The notes beneath the pieces were generated by a model. The model worked only from the letters and a program-made list of their open reading frames with translations. It was not told the origin of the DNA and did not search any database. Positions 26,108 through 34,761 of a DNA stretch of 64,000 bases are shown here, one piece after another. The translations under genes and the position numbers were made by a program. The DNA comes from Amaricoccus macauensis_A. GTDB taxonomy: Bacteria > Pseudomonadota > Alphaproteobacteria > Rhodobacterales > Rhodobacteraceae. How positions within the stretch are numbered: position 1 is the stretch's first letter; each line of letters opens with the position of its first letter. Location: the NCBI RefSeq assembly GCF_049800915.1, contig NZ_JBNAFY010000006.1, forward strand, positions 186,001 to 250,000, written 5' to 3'.

Positions 26108-26138
26108 GATATGGGGCTTCCCATCATGGGAAGGTCAA
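26108..26138 (-). promoter_or_regulatory. CueR-controlled promoter of copA-cueR
   Basis: On the minus strand TTGACC (26138-26133) and CATATC (26113-26108) are separated by 19 bp, the elongated spacing typical of MerR-family promoters. The spacer contains the dyad TTCCCATGATGGGAA, the classic CueR/HmrR operator centre. It lies 23 bp before the copA start codon. Confidence 0.9.
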
Positions 26139-26327
26139 GAGGGTGAGGCCCGGCTTTATTCGCCGATTGCCTATCGCGCGGGCCGGAATGTCCAGAGTTT
26201 GAGCAGGAAGGGGCCTTCGGTCCGTCGGGGCGTTCCGGCACGGAGCGGATGCGTTGCCAGACGGGTTTTCTGCCGCCTAGCCTTGCCGCTCGGCCAGATG
26301 GCCACGAATTTGCTTGCCGGAGTGACC

Positions 26328-26789
26328 ATGTCGCAGGACATCGAGACCCACCGCCATTTCATGGCCCTTGCCCTCGCCGAAGCCGAACAGGGCATGGCCG
26401 AGGGTGGCCTGCCCATCGGGGCCGTCCTGGTGCGCGGAAATGAAATCGTCGCCGCCGGGCATAACCAGCGTGTCCAGCAGGGCGACCCGATCGCCCATGG
26501 CGAAATGGACTGCCTGCGCAAGGCGGGGCGTCAGCGGACCTACCGCGACACGGTACTCTACACCACGCTCAGCCCCTGCATGATGTGCGGCGGCACAATC
26601 GTGCAATTCGGCATTCCGCGCGTCGTGGTCGGCGAGGCGGAAAACTTCGAGGGCAACATCCCGTTCCTGCGCGAACGGGGCGTCGATGTGGTGCTGCTCG
26701 ATGACGAAGGCTGCAAGGACGCCATGCGCCGGTTTCTCTCCAAGCCCGAGAACGTGACGCTCTGGCACGAGGACATCGCGGAAGACTGA
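26328..26789 (+). CDS. Cytosine deaminase-like enzyme (CDA/FCY1 fold)
   Basis: The 153-residue zinc hydrolase has the deaminase motifs HGEMDC (zinc His and catalytic Glu, about residues 57-62) and SPCMMC (two zinc cysteines). The pattern, with GLPIGAVLVRGNEIVAAGHN before and GEAENFEGN after, is that of yeast-type cytosine deaminase rather than TadA, which normally has HAE. The permease 16 bp downstream resembles CodB, supporting cytosine-to-uracil salvage. GGAG precedes the ATG at 26328; an ATG at 26298 is an alternative. Confidence 0.85.
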   Translation: MSQDIETHRHFMALALAEAEQGMAEGGLPIGAVLVRGNEIVAAGHNQRVQQGDPIAHGEMDCLRKAGRQRTYRDTVLYTTLSPCMMCGGTIVQFGIPRVVVGEAENFEGNIPFLRERGVDVVLLDDEGCKDAMRRFLSKPENVTLWHEDIAED

Positions 26790-26805
26790 ACCGAAGGGAA
26801 ACAGG

Positions 26806-28101
26806 ATGGACGACATGAAGGCGAACCCGGTGGACACCGCTGCCGAGGACTATCCCCTCTCCGAGGTGCCGCAATCGGCGCGAAAGAGCCTGCTGTCGCT
26901 CTGTGTCGTGCTCCTGGGTTTCACCTTCTTTACCGCGACGATGTTCGGCGGTGGCCGGATCGGACCGGCCTTCCCGCTCTGGCCTGACCTCGTCAGCGTG
27001 ATCGTGATCGGCAACCTGCTTCTCGGTATCTATGTCGCGATCCTGAGCTATGTCGGCTGCAAGACCGGGCTAAACACCGCGCTCCTGAGCCGCTTCGGCT
27101 TCGGTCGGATCGGTGCACGGCTGCCGGATGCCGTGCTCGGTTTCACCCAGATCGGCTGGTATGGCTGGGGCACTGCCACGATTGCCATTGTTCTCCTGAA
27201 ACTCGTGGGCGTTGATGGCGAAGCGAACCCGGTCCTGATGTACACGCTGATGATCATCTTCGGTCTCGCCTTCTGCTGGACCGCCTATATCGGCTATCGC
27301 GGCCTCGAGATCCTCTCCATCGTCTCGGTCCCGCTGATGGCGCTTCTTCTGCTCGTGTCGCTCTGGATCGCTCTGGGCGACGCGGGCGGTTGGACCGGGC
27401 TGGCCGGAATCGAACCGACGGCAGCGCTCGGGGTCGGAACCGCGATCACCATCGTCTTCGGAACATTCGTTTCGGGTGGGACGCAGGCCACCAACTGGAC
27501 GCGCTTCGCGATGAAGCCAAACCATGCCGTTTTCGGGGCGCTGGCCGCTTTCTTCATCGGCAACGGCTTGATGATCGCAACCGGCGCCATCGGTGCGCTG
27601 GTCTATGCCCAGCCCGACGTGGTGGATGTTCTGGTTCTGCAGGGGCTGACAGTTCTTGGCATCCTGATGCTGTTTCTCAATCTCTGGACCACGCAGGACA
27701 ACACGATCTACAATTTTTCGGCCGTCGGCTGCACCGCGCTTGCGACCAACCGGCGCAAACTTGTCACGATCATCGGTGCCGTCATCGGGACGGGGCTTGG
27801 CCTGATGCGCATCGACCTCCATCTCATCCCGTTCCTGCTGATGCTCGGCACCTTCATCCCGCCCATTGGCGGCGTGATCATGGCCGATTTCTTCTACAAG
27901 CATCGCAGCCAGTATCCGAAGATCGGCACCGCGGATATCCCGGCGATCAACCCCGCCGGTTTTGCAGGCTATCTGGTGGGCTGCCTTGCGGGCTATTTCT
28001 CGCCCGGCATTCCGCCGATCAACGGAATTATCGCCGCAATTGCCGCCTATATCATCGCGGACAAGCTGCTGGCACGGCGAGAGACGGCTGCAGTCTCGTG
28101 A
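26806..28101 (+). CDS. codB: Cytosine permease-like NCS1 transporter
   Basis: The 431-residue protein has about twelve membrane helices and belongs to the NCS1 nucleobase-cation family. The N-terminal YPLSEVPQSARKSLLSL, followed by GFTFFTATMFGGGRIG and LSRFGFGRIGARLP, and the central segments GGTQATNWTRFAMKP and NLWTTQDNTIYNFS, are CodB-like. It would import cytosine with a cation to feed the deaminase encoded just upstream; the two genes are 16 bp apart. Substrate assignment rests on similarity and context. Confidence 0.88.
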   Translation: MDDMKANPVDTAAEDYPLSEVPQSARKSLLSLCVVLLGFTFFTATMFGGGRIGPAFPLWPDLVSVIVIGNLLLGIYVAILSYVGCKTGLNTALLSRFGFGRIGARLPDAVLGFTQIGWYGWGTATIAIVLLKLVGVDGEANPVLMYTLMIIFGLAFCWTAYIGYRGLEILSIVSVPLMALLLLVSLWIALGDAGGWTGLAGIEPTAALGVGTAITIVFGTFVSGGTQATNWTRFAMKPNHAVFGALAAFFIGNGLMIATGAIGALVYAQPDVVDVLVLQGLTVLGILMLFLNLWTTQDNTIYNFSAVGCTALATNRRKLVTIIGAVIGTGLGLMRIDLHLIPFLLMLGTFIPPIGGVIMADFFYKHRSQYPKIGTADIPAINPAGFAGYLVGCLAGYFSPGIPPINGIIAAIAAYIIADKLLARRETAAVS

Positions 28102-28108
28102 ACCATGC

Positions 28109-28134
28109 GGGTGGTGGCGCGGGCGCCACCACCC
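28109..28134. terminator. Strong 12-bp hairpin between convergent codB and pncB
   Basis: GGGTGGTGGCGC and GCGCCACCACCC pair perfectly around GG. It sits in the 39-bp gap between two convergent genes, as expected for a bidirectional terminator, although neither side has a T-run. Confidence 0.6.
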
Positions 28135-28140
28135 ACTGCT

Positions 28141-29439
28141 TCACACGACGACAGGCATGGCTTTCTGTGCCCCAACGCCGAAGACGCGCTTGTAGCGCTC
28201 GATCTCGTCCGCCGGTCCCATTGCCTTGGCCGGGTTGTCCGAGAGCTTGACCGTCGGGCGGCCATTCGCGCTCACGGCCTTGCAGACAAGACTGAATGGC
28301 GCGAGCGCATCGTCGGGGGCGAGCCCGCGGAAATCGTTCGTCAGCAAGGTTCCCCAGCCGAAGCCGAGCTTCACGCGGCCCTCGAACCGCGCGTGAAGCT
28401 CCTCGATCCGCGCGACATCCAGTCCATCGGAGAAGATCACCAGCTTCTCCTCGGGGTTCTGCCCCCGCCGCTTCCACCAGTCGATCGCGGCCTCCGCCCC
28501 TGCCTCTGGATCTCCCGAATCGATCCGGATGCCTGTCCAGTCGGAGAGCCAATCCGGCGCGCGCTCCAGGAACCCTTGCGTTCCGTAGGTATCGGGGAGG
28601 ATGATGAGCAGGTTTCCGTCATAGTCCCGCTGCCAGTTTTCCAGCACCCGATACGGCGCTTCTCGCAATTCGGCGTCCGTTTCGGCGAGCGCGGCATAGA
28701 CCATCGGCAACTCGTGAGCGTTGGTGCCGATCGCCTCGATGTCGTGGTGCATGGCGATGAGACAGTTCGAGGAACCGGTGAATTTCGGCCCCAGCCCCTC
28801 GATCATCGCTTCCACGCACCAGTCCTGCCAGAGAAACCCGTGGCGCCGCCGCGTGCCGAAATCGGAGATGCGCAGATCCTCGATCTTGTTCAGCCGCTCG
28901 ATCTTCTCCCATACGCGCGTCATCGCCTGGGCGTAGAGAATCTGCAGTTCGAAACGGCCCATTCCGTTGAGCACGGCGCGCGAGCGCAGCTCCATGAGGA
29001 TTGCCAGCGCGGGGATTTCCCACATCATCACCTCGGGCCACGAACCCCGAAACGTGAGCTCATACTGGTCGCCGCGCCGGGTGAGCTCGTATTCGGGCAA
29101 CCGGAACGCCTCGAGCCAGGACATGAAGTCCGGACCGAACATCCACCGCTTGCCGTAGAAGGTGTTCCCGCGCAGCCAGGTGCTCTCGCCGCGCGACAGG
29201 CTCAAACTTCGAGCGTGATCGAGCTGTTCGCGCAGCTCGCCCTCGTCGATCAGTTTGGCCAACGGAACATGGGTCGATCGGTTGATGAGGCTGAATTCGA
29301 CGGTGACGTCCGCGTGCCGCTTGTAGACCGTCTGCAGCATCAGAAGCTTGTAGAAGTCGGTATCGATCACCGAACGCACGATCGGGTCGATCCGCCAGGC
29401 ATGGTCATAGACGCGCTTTGCGATATCAATCGTTGCCAT
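28141..29439 (-). CDS. pncB: Nicotinate phosphoribosyltransferase
   Basis: PncB joins nicotinate and PRPP to give nicotinate mononucleotide in NAD salvage. The 432-residue protein has the N-terminal DTDFYKLLMLQTVYKRH, a FSLINRS segment, DFGTRRRHGFLWQ, the region GSSNCLIAMHHDIEAIGTNAHELPM containing the regulatory His, and RIDSGDPEAGA near the phosphate site. It starts 9 bp after the pncA stop, so nicotinamide deamidation and nicotinate recovery are encoded together. Confidence 0.95.
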   Translation of the reverse strand: MATIDIAKRVYDHAWRIDPIVRSVIDTDFYKLLMLQTVYKRHADVTVEFSLINRSTHVPLAKLIDEGELREQLDHARSLSLSRGESTWLRGNTFYGKRWMFGPDFMSWLEAFRLPEYELTRRGDQYELTFRGSWPEVMMWEIPALAILMELRSRAVLNGMGRFELQILYAQAMTRVWEKIERLNKIEDLRISDFGTRRRHGFLWQDWCVEAMIEGLGPKFTGSSNCLIAMHHDIEAIGTNAHELPMVYAALAETDAELREAPYRVLENWQRDYDGNLLIILPDTYGTQGFLERAPDWLSDWTGIRIDSGDPEAGAEAAIDWWKRRGQNPEEKLVIFSDGLDVARIEELHARFEGRVKLGFGWGTLLTNDFRGLAPDDALAPFSLVCKAVSANGRPTVKLSDNPAKAMGPADEIERYKRVFGVGAQKAMPVVV

Positions 29440-29448
29440 GGCGGGATC

Positions 29449-30081
29449 CTACGCTTCGAGATCGGCGACGGAGACCAGATCGACCCCCGCCTTGCTCATG
29501 TTCGACATCGCCGCATCCAGCGAGCCGTCGAGATCGATGGCCCGGCAGGCATCGGTGACGACCGCGACCTCGAACCCCTGCTTCACGGCATCAAGCGCGG
29601 ACCAGGCGACGCAGAAATCGGTGGCAAGCCCCGCGAAACAGAGCTTGGTGACACCCCGTTCGCGCAGGTAGCCGGCGAGCCCCGTCGCGGTCTCGTGGTC
29701 GTTCTCGAAGAATGCCGAATAGCTGTCGATACCGGAGCGAAACCCCTTGCGTATCACCAGATCGGCTGCGGTGGTCTCGAGCTTTGCGTGAAAGGCCGCG
29801 CCCTCGGTGCCCTGGATGCAATGGGCCGGCCAGAGAACCTGGGTGCCATAGGGCATTTCCACGGTCGAGAATGGCGTTGCGCCGGGATGATTGTCGGCGA
29901 AGGAGGAGTGATCTGCGGGATGCCAGTCCTGCGTGAGAACTCGAACCCCGAATTTCGGCAGAAGCCGGTTGATCGGCGCAACCACACTGTCGCCATCTCC
30001 GACGGCGAGTGCGCCCCCCGGACAGAAATCGTTCTGGACGTCGATGACGACGAGAGCCCTGTCTTCCAGTGATACCGCCAT
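29449..30081 (-). CDS. pncA: Nicotinamidase
   Basis: PncA hydrolyses nicotinamide to nicotinate. The 210-residue isochorismatase-fold protein has the catalytic Asp in VIDVQNDFCPGG, the metal site DWHPADH (D-x-H with a second His), a Lys in VIRKGF and the nucleophilic Cys in GLATDFCVAWSA, so the triad is complete. GAGGAG precedes the ATG. It is followed by pncB in the same operon. Confidence 0.95.
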   Translation of the reverse strand: MAVSLEDRALVVIDVQNDFCPGGALAVGDGDSVVAPINRLLPKFGVRVLTQDWHPADHSSFADNHPGATPFSTVEMPYGTQVLWPAHCIQGTEGAAFHAKLETTAADLVIRKGFRSGIDSYSAFFENDHETATGLAGYLRERGVTKLCFAGLATDFCVAWSALDAVKQGFEVAVVTDACRAIDLDGSLDAAMSNMSKAGVDLVSVADLEA

Positions 30082-30213
30082 TTGCTCCTCTTTCGCCGCA
30101 GCACGTCAGCACAGGGAGCAACCTGTCAGGTGTGGTGCACCAATTCAACACCGCCAAACGAAAGCGCGCGGCAGACGATCCCACCGCGCGCAACCCGGTT
30201 CGAAGGGGTCAGC

Positions 30214-31092
30214 CTACTTCTTGTCGTCAGACAGATAGTTCTTCGGCGAGAACGCCTCGGTCATGGTCATGAAGCGCGCGCTAAGTGCGGCGTAATCCTT
30301 CATCGCGGTATCAAGAAACTCCTTCTGAACCGCGCGGAAATCCTCCAGCGACCGACAGCTCATCAGCTTGCTCTGCGCTTCCATGTCCTGACGGATCCGG
30401 CTGGAGACGAACTCGGACACATCGGCCTGCGCCTTGGTCAGCCCGCCAAAGAGCGCGCTCCCGGCGGCCTCCGCCCCCTTGTAGGCCTTCTGCTGCACTT
30501 CGTTCGCGCGGGCCTTGGCGGCCTTGGTGTTTTCTTCGGCCTGCGCCTTGAACTTGGCCATGTTGGCTTCGGCGGCCGACATCTGGTCGGAGAAGAGCTG
30601 CTGCATCCGCTGCGCTGCCTTCTCGTTTGCCTCCTCCGCGGCCTTCATCTGCTTGGTCATCATCTCCTGGAACTTGGCAAAGGCATCCTCGGCGGCCTTC
30701 ATGTTCGCCTTGGACTGCTCGGTGATCTTTTCGAGCTTCTCTTCGGCGGCCTTGACCTGCTCCTGTGCTTTCGCGATTGCGTCCTCGGTCGATTTCACCG
30801 TCGACGCCGCGATCTCCTTCATCTGTTCGGTCGCCTTGGTCGCGGCCGCCTCGGCAGTTTTTGCAGCCTCTTCCGTCTTTGCGGTTACATCTTCCGCGAC
30901 TGCTTCAGGGTTTTGGGCGGTCTTCCTGGTGGTGGTTCTGGTAGTCGAAGAGGACTTCGCGGTCGTGCCGGTCGTCTTCCGCGTTGTGCGCCGCCGCGGC
31001 TTGGCGGGAGCCGGAGCCGATGCGCCTTCAGCCGCTGCTTCCGGGGTTGCATCTTGAGGGGCTGCATTATCGGGATTCGGCGTATCGGACAT
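30214..31092 (-). CDS. Phasin-family protein with Lys/Ala-rich N-terminal domain
   Basis: The C-terminal part, about residues 190-285, matches the phasin_2 family (AKARANEVQQKAYKGAEAAG, then FVSSRIRQDMEAQSKLMSCRSLEDF and FLDTAMKDYAALSARFMTMTEAF); such proteins coat polyhydroxyalkanoate granules. The first 70 residues are a low-complexity tail rich in Thr, Arg and Lys (RRRTTRKTTG), resembling histone H1/PhaF-type tails that bind DNA. The middle is a long predicted coiled coil. So it may link PHA granules to the nucleoid, as PhaF does; that is inference. No phaC or phaZ lies nearby. The inner ATG (MSDTPNP) is chosen. Confidence 0.82.
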   Translation of the reverse strand: MSDTPNPDNAAPQDATPEAAAEGASAPAPAKPRRRTTRKTTGTTAKSSSTTRTTTRKTAQNPEAVAEDVTAKTEEAAKTAEAAATKATEQMKEIAASTVKSTEDAIAKAQEQVKAAEEKLEKITEQSKANMKAAEDAFAKFQEMMTKQMKAAEEANEKAAQRMQQLFSDQMSAAEANMAKFKAQAEENTKAAKARANEVQQKAYKGAEAAGSALFGGLTKAQADVSEFVSSRIRQDMEAQSKLMSCRSLEDFRAVQKEFLDTAMKDYAALSARFMTMTEAFSPKNYLSDDKK

Positions 31093-31181
31093 GAGCTTTG
31101 ACCTCACTTTGGCTCGGTTTACCTGAATGATCGTAGACACACTCTCATCAATCATAAACCCGCTCCGGCAAGAAAAGCGCG

Positions 31182-31997
31182 TCATAAATGCGTCGGCGAT
31201 GTCCGAAGATGCGCTTTTCCGCCAGAAGCGAAGACCAGATCCGCGATCTTTCCCTCGCCGCTGCTTTCGCGGTGCGGCAAGGCAACTGCAACTTTCTCAA
31301 TACCGAGTGAGGTAAGCTGGGCATACACGCCAAGGTGGTATTCAAGATGCCCCCGGCCAATGATGCCCGCCACGCAGCCGGCGCCGTCTTGCTCGAGCGC
31401 ATGGGCAATCGCGCAGGCGAAGGCACGATCCCAGACCTGCTGCGCCCGCACAAAATTGTCGAACGCGGGATCTTCGGGTGACTGCGCCTTGCGCCCGGGC
31501 CGCACTCCGCCCGTGACCTCGAAGAGATAGCGCCGGTAGGCTGGTGTCGCGGGCACCGCCGGCGTCATCCAACTTCGATACTCCTCTGGCAGCGCTTCCC
31601 AACCTTCCCGACCGATGATGGATACGACCGGTCGCTCGACATTCATGGCGATCATCGGCAACGAAAGGTCGCGGCAGATCCGGAAGAGCGGCAAATAGAG
31701 TTCCGGCGGAAAACCCCAGACCTTCTCCCAGCCGACCTCCCGAAGGAACCCGGCCTCGCTCATCTGTCCCTCTACCCAGACATCGAGCACCGGCTGCAGG
31801 TGACGGGGAAACATCTCGAACCCGATCTGAAGCCCTTCGACCTGTGCGGCGAGCCCCGCAATCGAAAGCTCCTGGAAGCGATGGTCCTCCGCCCGGTCAT
31901 GCTGTTCACCCAGAAGCACGGCCCGGCAATTTGCCATGCACGCAACGGCCTGGGGGTGGGTAAGACCCTCACCAGATCCCGGATCTATCCACGACAT
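31182..31997 (-). CDS. ChaN-like (Tiki/ChaN superfamily, DUF399) protein
   Basis: The 271-residue protein contains the ChaN signature: a conserved VLLGEQHDRAEDHRFQ near residues 27-42, a central GFEMFPRHLQPVLD and a C-terminal IIGRGHLEYHLGV. Characterised ChaN is an iron-regulated lipoprotein that binds haem; the Glu/His pattern also resembles the Tiki metalloprotease fold. No signal peptide is visible with the ATG at 31997, which has GGGAG upstream. Its position beside hemP, with a palindrome between them, supports a role in haem or iron acquisition. Confidence 0.8.
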   Translation of the reverse strand: MSWIDPGSGEGLTHPQAVACMANCRAVLLGEQHDRAEDHRFQELSIAGLAAQVEGLQIGFEMFPRHLQPVLDVWVEGQMSEAGFLREVGWEKVWGFPPELYLPLFRICRDLSLPMIAMNVERPVVSIIGREGWEALPEEYRSWMTPAVPATPAYRRYLFEVTGGVRPGRKAQSPEDPAFDNFVRAQQVWDRAFACAIAHALEQDGAGCVAGIIGRGHLEYHLGVYAQLTSLGIEKVAVALPHRESSGEGKIADLVFASGGKAHLRTSPTHL

Positions 31998-32085
31998 GCC
32001 CGTCTCCCTCATCCACTGAACGGCCAGAGGAGAGCGCGGAATCCGCCGAAAGCACAAGGGTCTGAAAATGATGCTTGATTAACCC

Positions 32086-32098
32086 GACTAATTTAGTC
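32086..32098. promoter_or_regulatory. Palindromic candidate iron operator between chaN-like gene and hemP
   Basis: GACTAA-T-TTAGTC is a perfect 6-1-6 inverted repeat inside an AT-rich segment of the 252-bp gap between two divergent haem-related genes. Size and composition resemble Fur-superfamily (Irr/Fur) sites. The gap could hold promoters for both genes. Confidence 0.45.
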
Positions 32099-32249
32099 AT
32101 GTTCTTTTTACCAGCCAGCTTCACGAGCCAGCCGCCACGTCAACCGTTGAACCGGGAAGAGGAGCTCCCAGAGAGCATCGTCACGCGCCAGTGGGTGTCG
32201 TGTCGCCTCGGGTCCGGAACCTGAAATTAGGCCCCATGGAGGATCAGCC

Positions 32250-32429
32250 GTGAACGCACCAGTCCATTCTCAGACGTTCCGCCGTGAACAGACCCGCCTC
32301 GCCGAACCCCGCCCCGTGCATGATGCACGCGTGCTGACCCGCGGCAACCGCGAAGCCGAGGTTCTGCTCGACGGAATGCGCTACGTTCTGCGCATCACCC
32401 GGCAGGGAAAACTCATTCTGACCAAGTGA
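32250..32429 (+). CDS. hemP: HemP haem uptake protein (GTG start)
   Basis: A 59-residue frame with GTG start, preceded by GGAGG, ends with the HemP signature YVLRITRQGKLILTK. HemP (HmuP) is encoded with bacterial haem-uptake systems and in some species activates the haem receptor gene under low iron. Here it stands alone, divergent from the ChaN-like gene and convergent with the NlpC/P60 gene, without a receptor or ABC transporter in sight. The match at the C-terminus is strong; the N-terminal half is variable, as in the family. Confidence 0.88.
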   Translation: MNAPVHSQTFRREQTRLAEPRPVHDARVLTRGNREAEVLLDGMRYVLRITRQGKLILTK

Positions 32430-32453
32430 CGCCCGGCACCCGGATTCCCATCA

Positions 32454-33323
32454 TCATCCGACGGGCGGGCGCCGAAGACTCGTGACAGGCCCCCCGCCCG
32501 TATCGAGAATCCGCTGAACCGCGCCCTCAAGGGCCTCTTCGGCAACCGCCATGTGGTGGGCGTTGGCATGGATGATCGTGCCTTCGCCCGTACACATCGC
32601 GACATGCCCCTTCCAGAACAGCAGATCCCCCCGCGCCGGTGCGTCGCCCTCCGCGAGCTTCGTTCCGAACAGCGCCTCCTGCATGTCCGAATCGCGCGGG
32701 CAGTCCATCTGTCCGGCCGCACGGAAGGCGAGCTGGACCAATGCGGAACAGTCCAGACCCCGCGCGCTGCGCCCGCCCCATAGGTACGGTGCGCCCAGGA
32801 ATCGCCTTGCGTGGTCGACCGCATCGCCAGGGCGCGCTTCGAAATGGACACGAGGCACGTATCCCCCGCGCGCCAGACGGTAGAATGCCCCCTCTTCCGC
32901 CACGGTGGCGACCTCGGCCAGGTAGGGTATCGACCTGAAGACCGGCGCCTTGATGTCCGGCCGCGTATAGATGTGGCTCGAAAGTGCGGTGACCGTGCGA
33001 TGCTGTGTCGGCACCGATACACCCAGCGTCGCCAAACCGGCCGAGGCGACGAACCCGACATAGCCGTCCCAACCGGATTGCCCCCAGGCAAGCCCGTCGC
33101 CGCGATCCTCGTAGACCGTGAAGCTCTCGCCATAAAGAAGCTGTGTCGCAAGGCCGGCATTCGGCTCCGGCGAAAGCGCCAGGTCGAGAATCGGTGCCGT
33201 CACCACGCAGGACACGCCCTGCTCGAAACGTTCCGCGGCGACCTGGCCCTTCAGGTATTCGGCGGCGAGATCGGGCCGACGCGGCACGAGCCGGCCGGCA
33301 AAAGGGGTCAGGTCCGCTTCCAT
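32454..33323 (-). CDS. NlpC/P60 peptidoglycan endopeptidase with SH3-like domains
   Basis: The 289-residue enzyme has a C-terminal NlpC/P60 cysteine-peptidase domain from about 165, with the nucleophile in GLDCSALVQLAF, His in GDLLFWKGHVAMC and a third residue in HANAHHMAV. The N-terminal half looks like bacterial SH3 domains (YGESFTVYEDRGDGLAWGQ, DGYVGFVAS). This architecture is that of dipeptidyl-peptidase VI-type enzymes that cleave D-Glu-linked muropeptides. No signal peptide is present, suggesting cytoplasmic recycling. It overlaps the leucyl aminopeptidase gene by 16 bp, so the two are coupled and may act successively on muropeptides. Confidence 0.9.
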   Translation of the reverse strand: MEADLTPFAGRLVPRRPDLAAEYLKGQVAAERFEQGVSCVVTAPILDLALSPEPNAGLATQLLYGESFTVYEDRGDGLAWGQSGWDGYVGFVASAGLATLGVSVPTQHRTVTALSSHIYTRPDIKAPVFRSIPYLAEVATVAEEGAFYRLARGGYVPRVHFEARPGDAVDHARRFLGAPYLWGGRSARGLDCSALVQLAFRAAGQMDCPRDSDMQEALFGTKLAEGDAPARGDLLFWKGHVAMCTGEGTIIHANAHHMAVAEEALEGAVQRILDTGGGPVTSLRRPPVG

Positions 33324-34702
33324 GCCCGCGCCTCCAGCACGTCGAGCAGCGCTCTTGCCGCCTGATAGGCCCCGCCCTTGGGTCGACCGGGTTTCGGGCT
33401 AGGTGTCCAACCGTAAATGTCGAAATGCGCGTAGGACCGATCGCTACCGACGAAGCGGCGCAGGAACAGCGCCGCCGTGATGGAACCGGCCATTCCACCC
33501 TTGGGTGCGTTATCAAGATCGGCGATACCCGGCTCGATCATCGGCTCGTAAGGGTCCCAGAACGGCAATCGCCACAGCGGATCAGCGACCCGACGCGCGG
33601 CGGCAGCAAGCGCCGCCGCCAGATCCTCGTCATCTGTGAAGAAGGGCGGCACATCCGGCCCGAGGGCCACCCGTGCCGCACCCGTCAGCGTGGCGAGGCT
33701 GATCATCAGATCAGGATTCTCCTCATCGGCCAGCGCCAGAGCATCGGCCAGCACGAGCCTGCCCTCAGCATCGGTATTGTTGACCTCGACCGACAACCCC
33801 TTTCGGCTTGGAAGGATGTCACCCGGGCGGAACGCCGGCGCGGAGATCGCGTTCTCCACCGCCGGGATCAGCACCCGAAGCCGCAGATCGAGCCCCAGTT
33901 CCATGATCGTCTGCGCGAGCCCGAGCGCAGTTGCAGCGCCGCCCATGTCCTTTTTCATCAGGCCCATGGATGCACCGGGCTTGATGTTGAGCCCGCCCGT
34001 GTCGAAGCAGACCCCCTTCCCGACAAGCGTGACCGTGGGCGCATCCGGCCGCCCCCAGCGCATGTCGAGAAGCCGGGGTTCCTGCGTGGCGGCAGCGCCC
34101 ACCGCGGCTATCATCGGGAAGTTCTCGGCCTCAAGAGCGGCGTGACCGGAGAGCACGGTCGCTTCCGCGCCGCACGCAGTGGCGACCTTTCGGAAAGCCT
34201 GTTCGAGCGCCTCCGGCCCCATGTCCCGCGCGGGTGTGTTGATCAGATCGAAACAGAGCGAGGCGCCGCGCTCGATGGCCGCAAGCCGCGTGGTATCCAC
34301 CGTATCGGGACAGGTAAGCACGGGCTGAGGGGCGTCGGAGGCCTTGTAGCGCTGGAAACGGTACTGGCCAAGGTGCCAGCCCAGCGTTTCGAGAGCAGGG
34401 TCGATTTCGAGATCGGGCGGCAGGACAAGCTGGTAGTGATGTGGCGGAAGCCTGTCCGCGGCAGCGGCGAGATGAAACCTGTCGCGCGCACGCGCCTCCG
34501 GCGTTCCCCAGCCAACCAGAGCCGCTGCGATCCCGCCCTCTTCGTCCGGCAGACAGACCACTTCACCGAGGCCCGCCCGGAAACCCATTGCCTCCACCCA
34601 GGCTCGAGGCCGCGCATCGGCAGCGTCGAGCCAGGCGTCAAGACTGCGTGCCTCGATCACATGGAGCGGGATTGTCGGGGTGTTGGGCGGTGGTAGGGGC
34701 AT
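33308..34702 (-). CDS. Leucyl aminopeptidase (M17 family)
   Basis: The 464-residue di-zinc peptidase has the M17 motifs: LVGKGVCFDTGGLNIKP (Lys and Asp), MKKDMGGAATALG, the signature NTDAEGRLVLADAL and a late GGMAGSITAALFLRRF. It removes N-terminal residues from peptides in the cytoplasm. The N-terminal domain is short and divergent compared with PepA. It is translationally coupled to the NlpC/P60 gene, a pairing that fits murein peptide recycling. The 202-bp leader upstream is unusual in having three strong hairpins. Confidence 0.92.
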   Translation of the reverse strand: MPLPPPNTPTIPLHVIEARSLDAWLDAADARPRAWVEAMGFRAGLGEVVCLPDEEGGIAAALVGWGTPEARARDRFHLAAAADRLPPHHYQLVLPPDLEIDPALETLGWHLGQYRFQRYKASDAPQPVLTCPDTVDTTRLAAIERGASLCFDLINTPARDMGPEALEQAFRKVATACGAEATVLSGHAALEAENFPMIAAVGAAATQEPRLLDMRWGRPDAPTVTLVGKGVCFDTGGLNIKPGASMGLMKKDMGGAATALGLAQTIMELGLDLRLRVLIPAVENAISAPAFRPGDILPSRKGLSVEVNNTDAEGRLVLADALALADEENPDLMISLATLTGAARVALGPDVPPFFTDDEDLAAALAAAARRVADPLWRLPFWDPYEPMIEPGIADLDNAPKGGMAGSITAALFLRRFVGSDRSYAHFDIYGWTPSPKPGRPKGGAYQAARALLDVLEARAWKRT

Positions 34703-34761
34703 CGGGCGGTTCCGCGTGGTTTCCTGCCCGATGAACCCTAGCTTTCACACTCCGCCAACCA

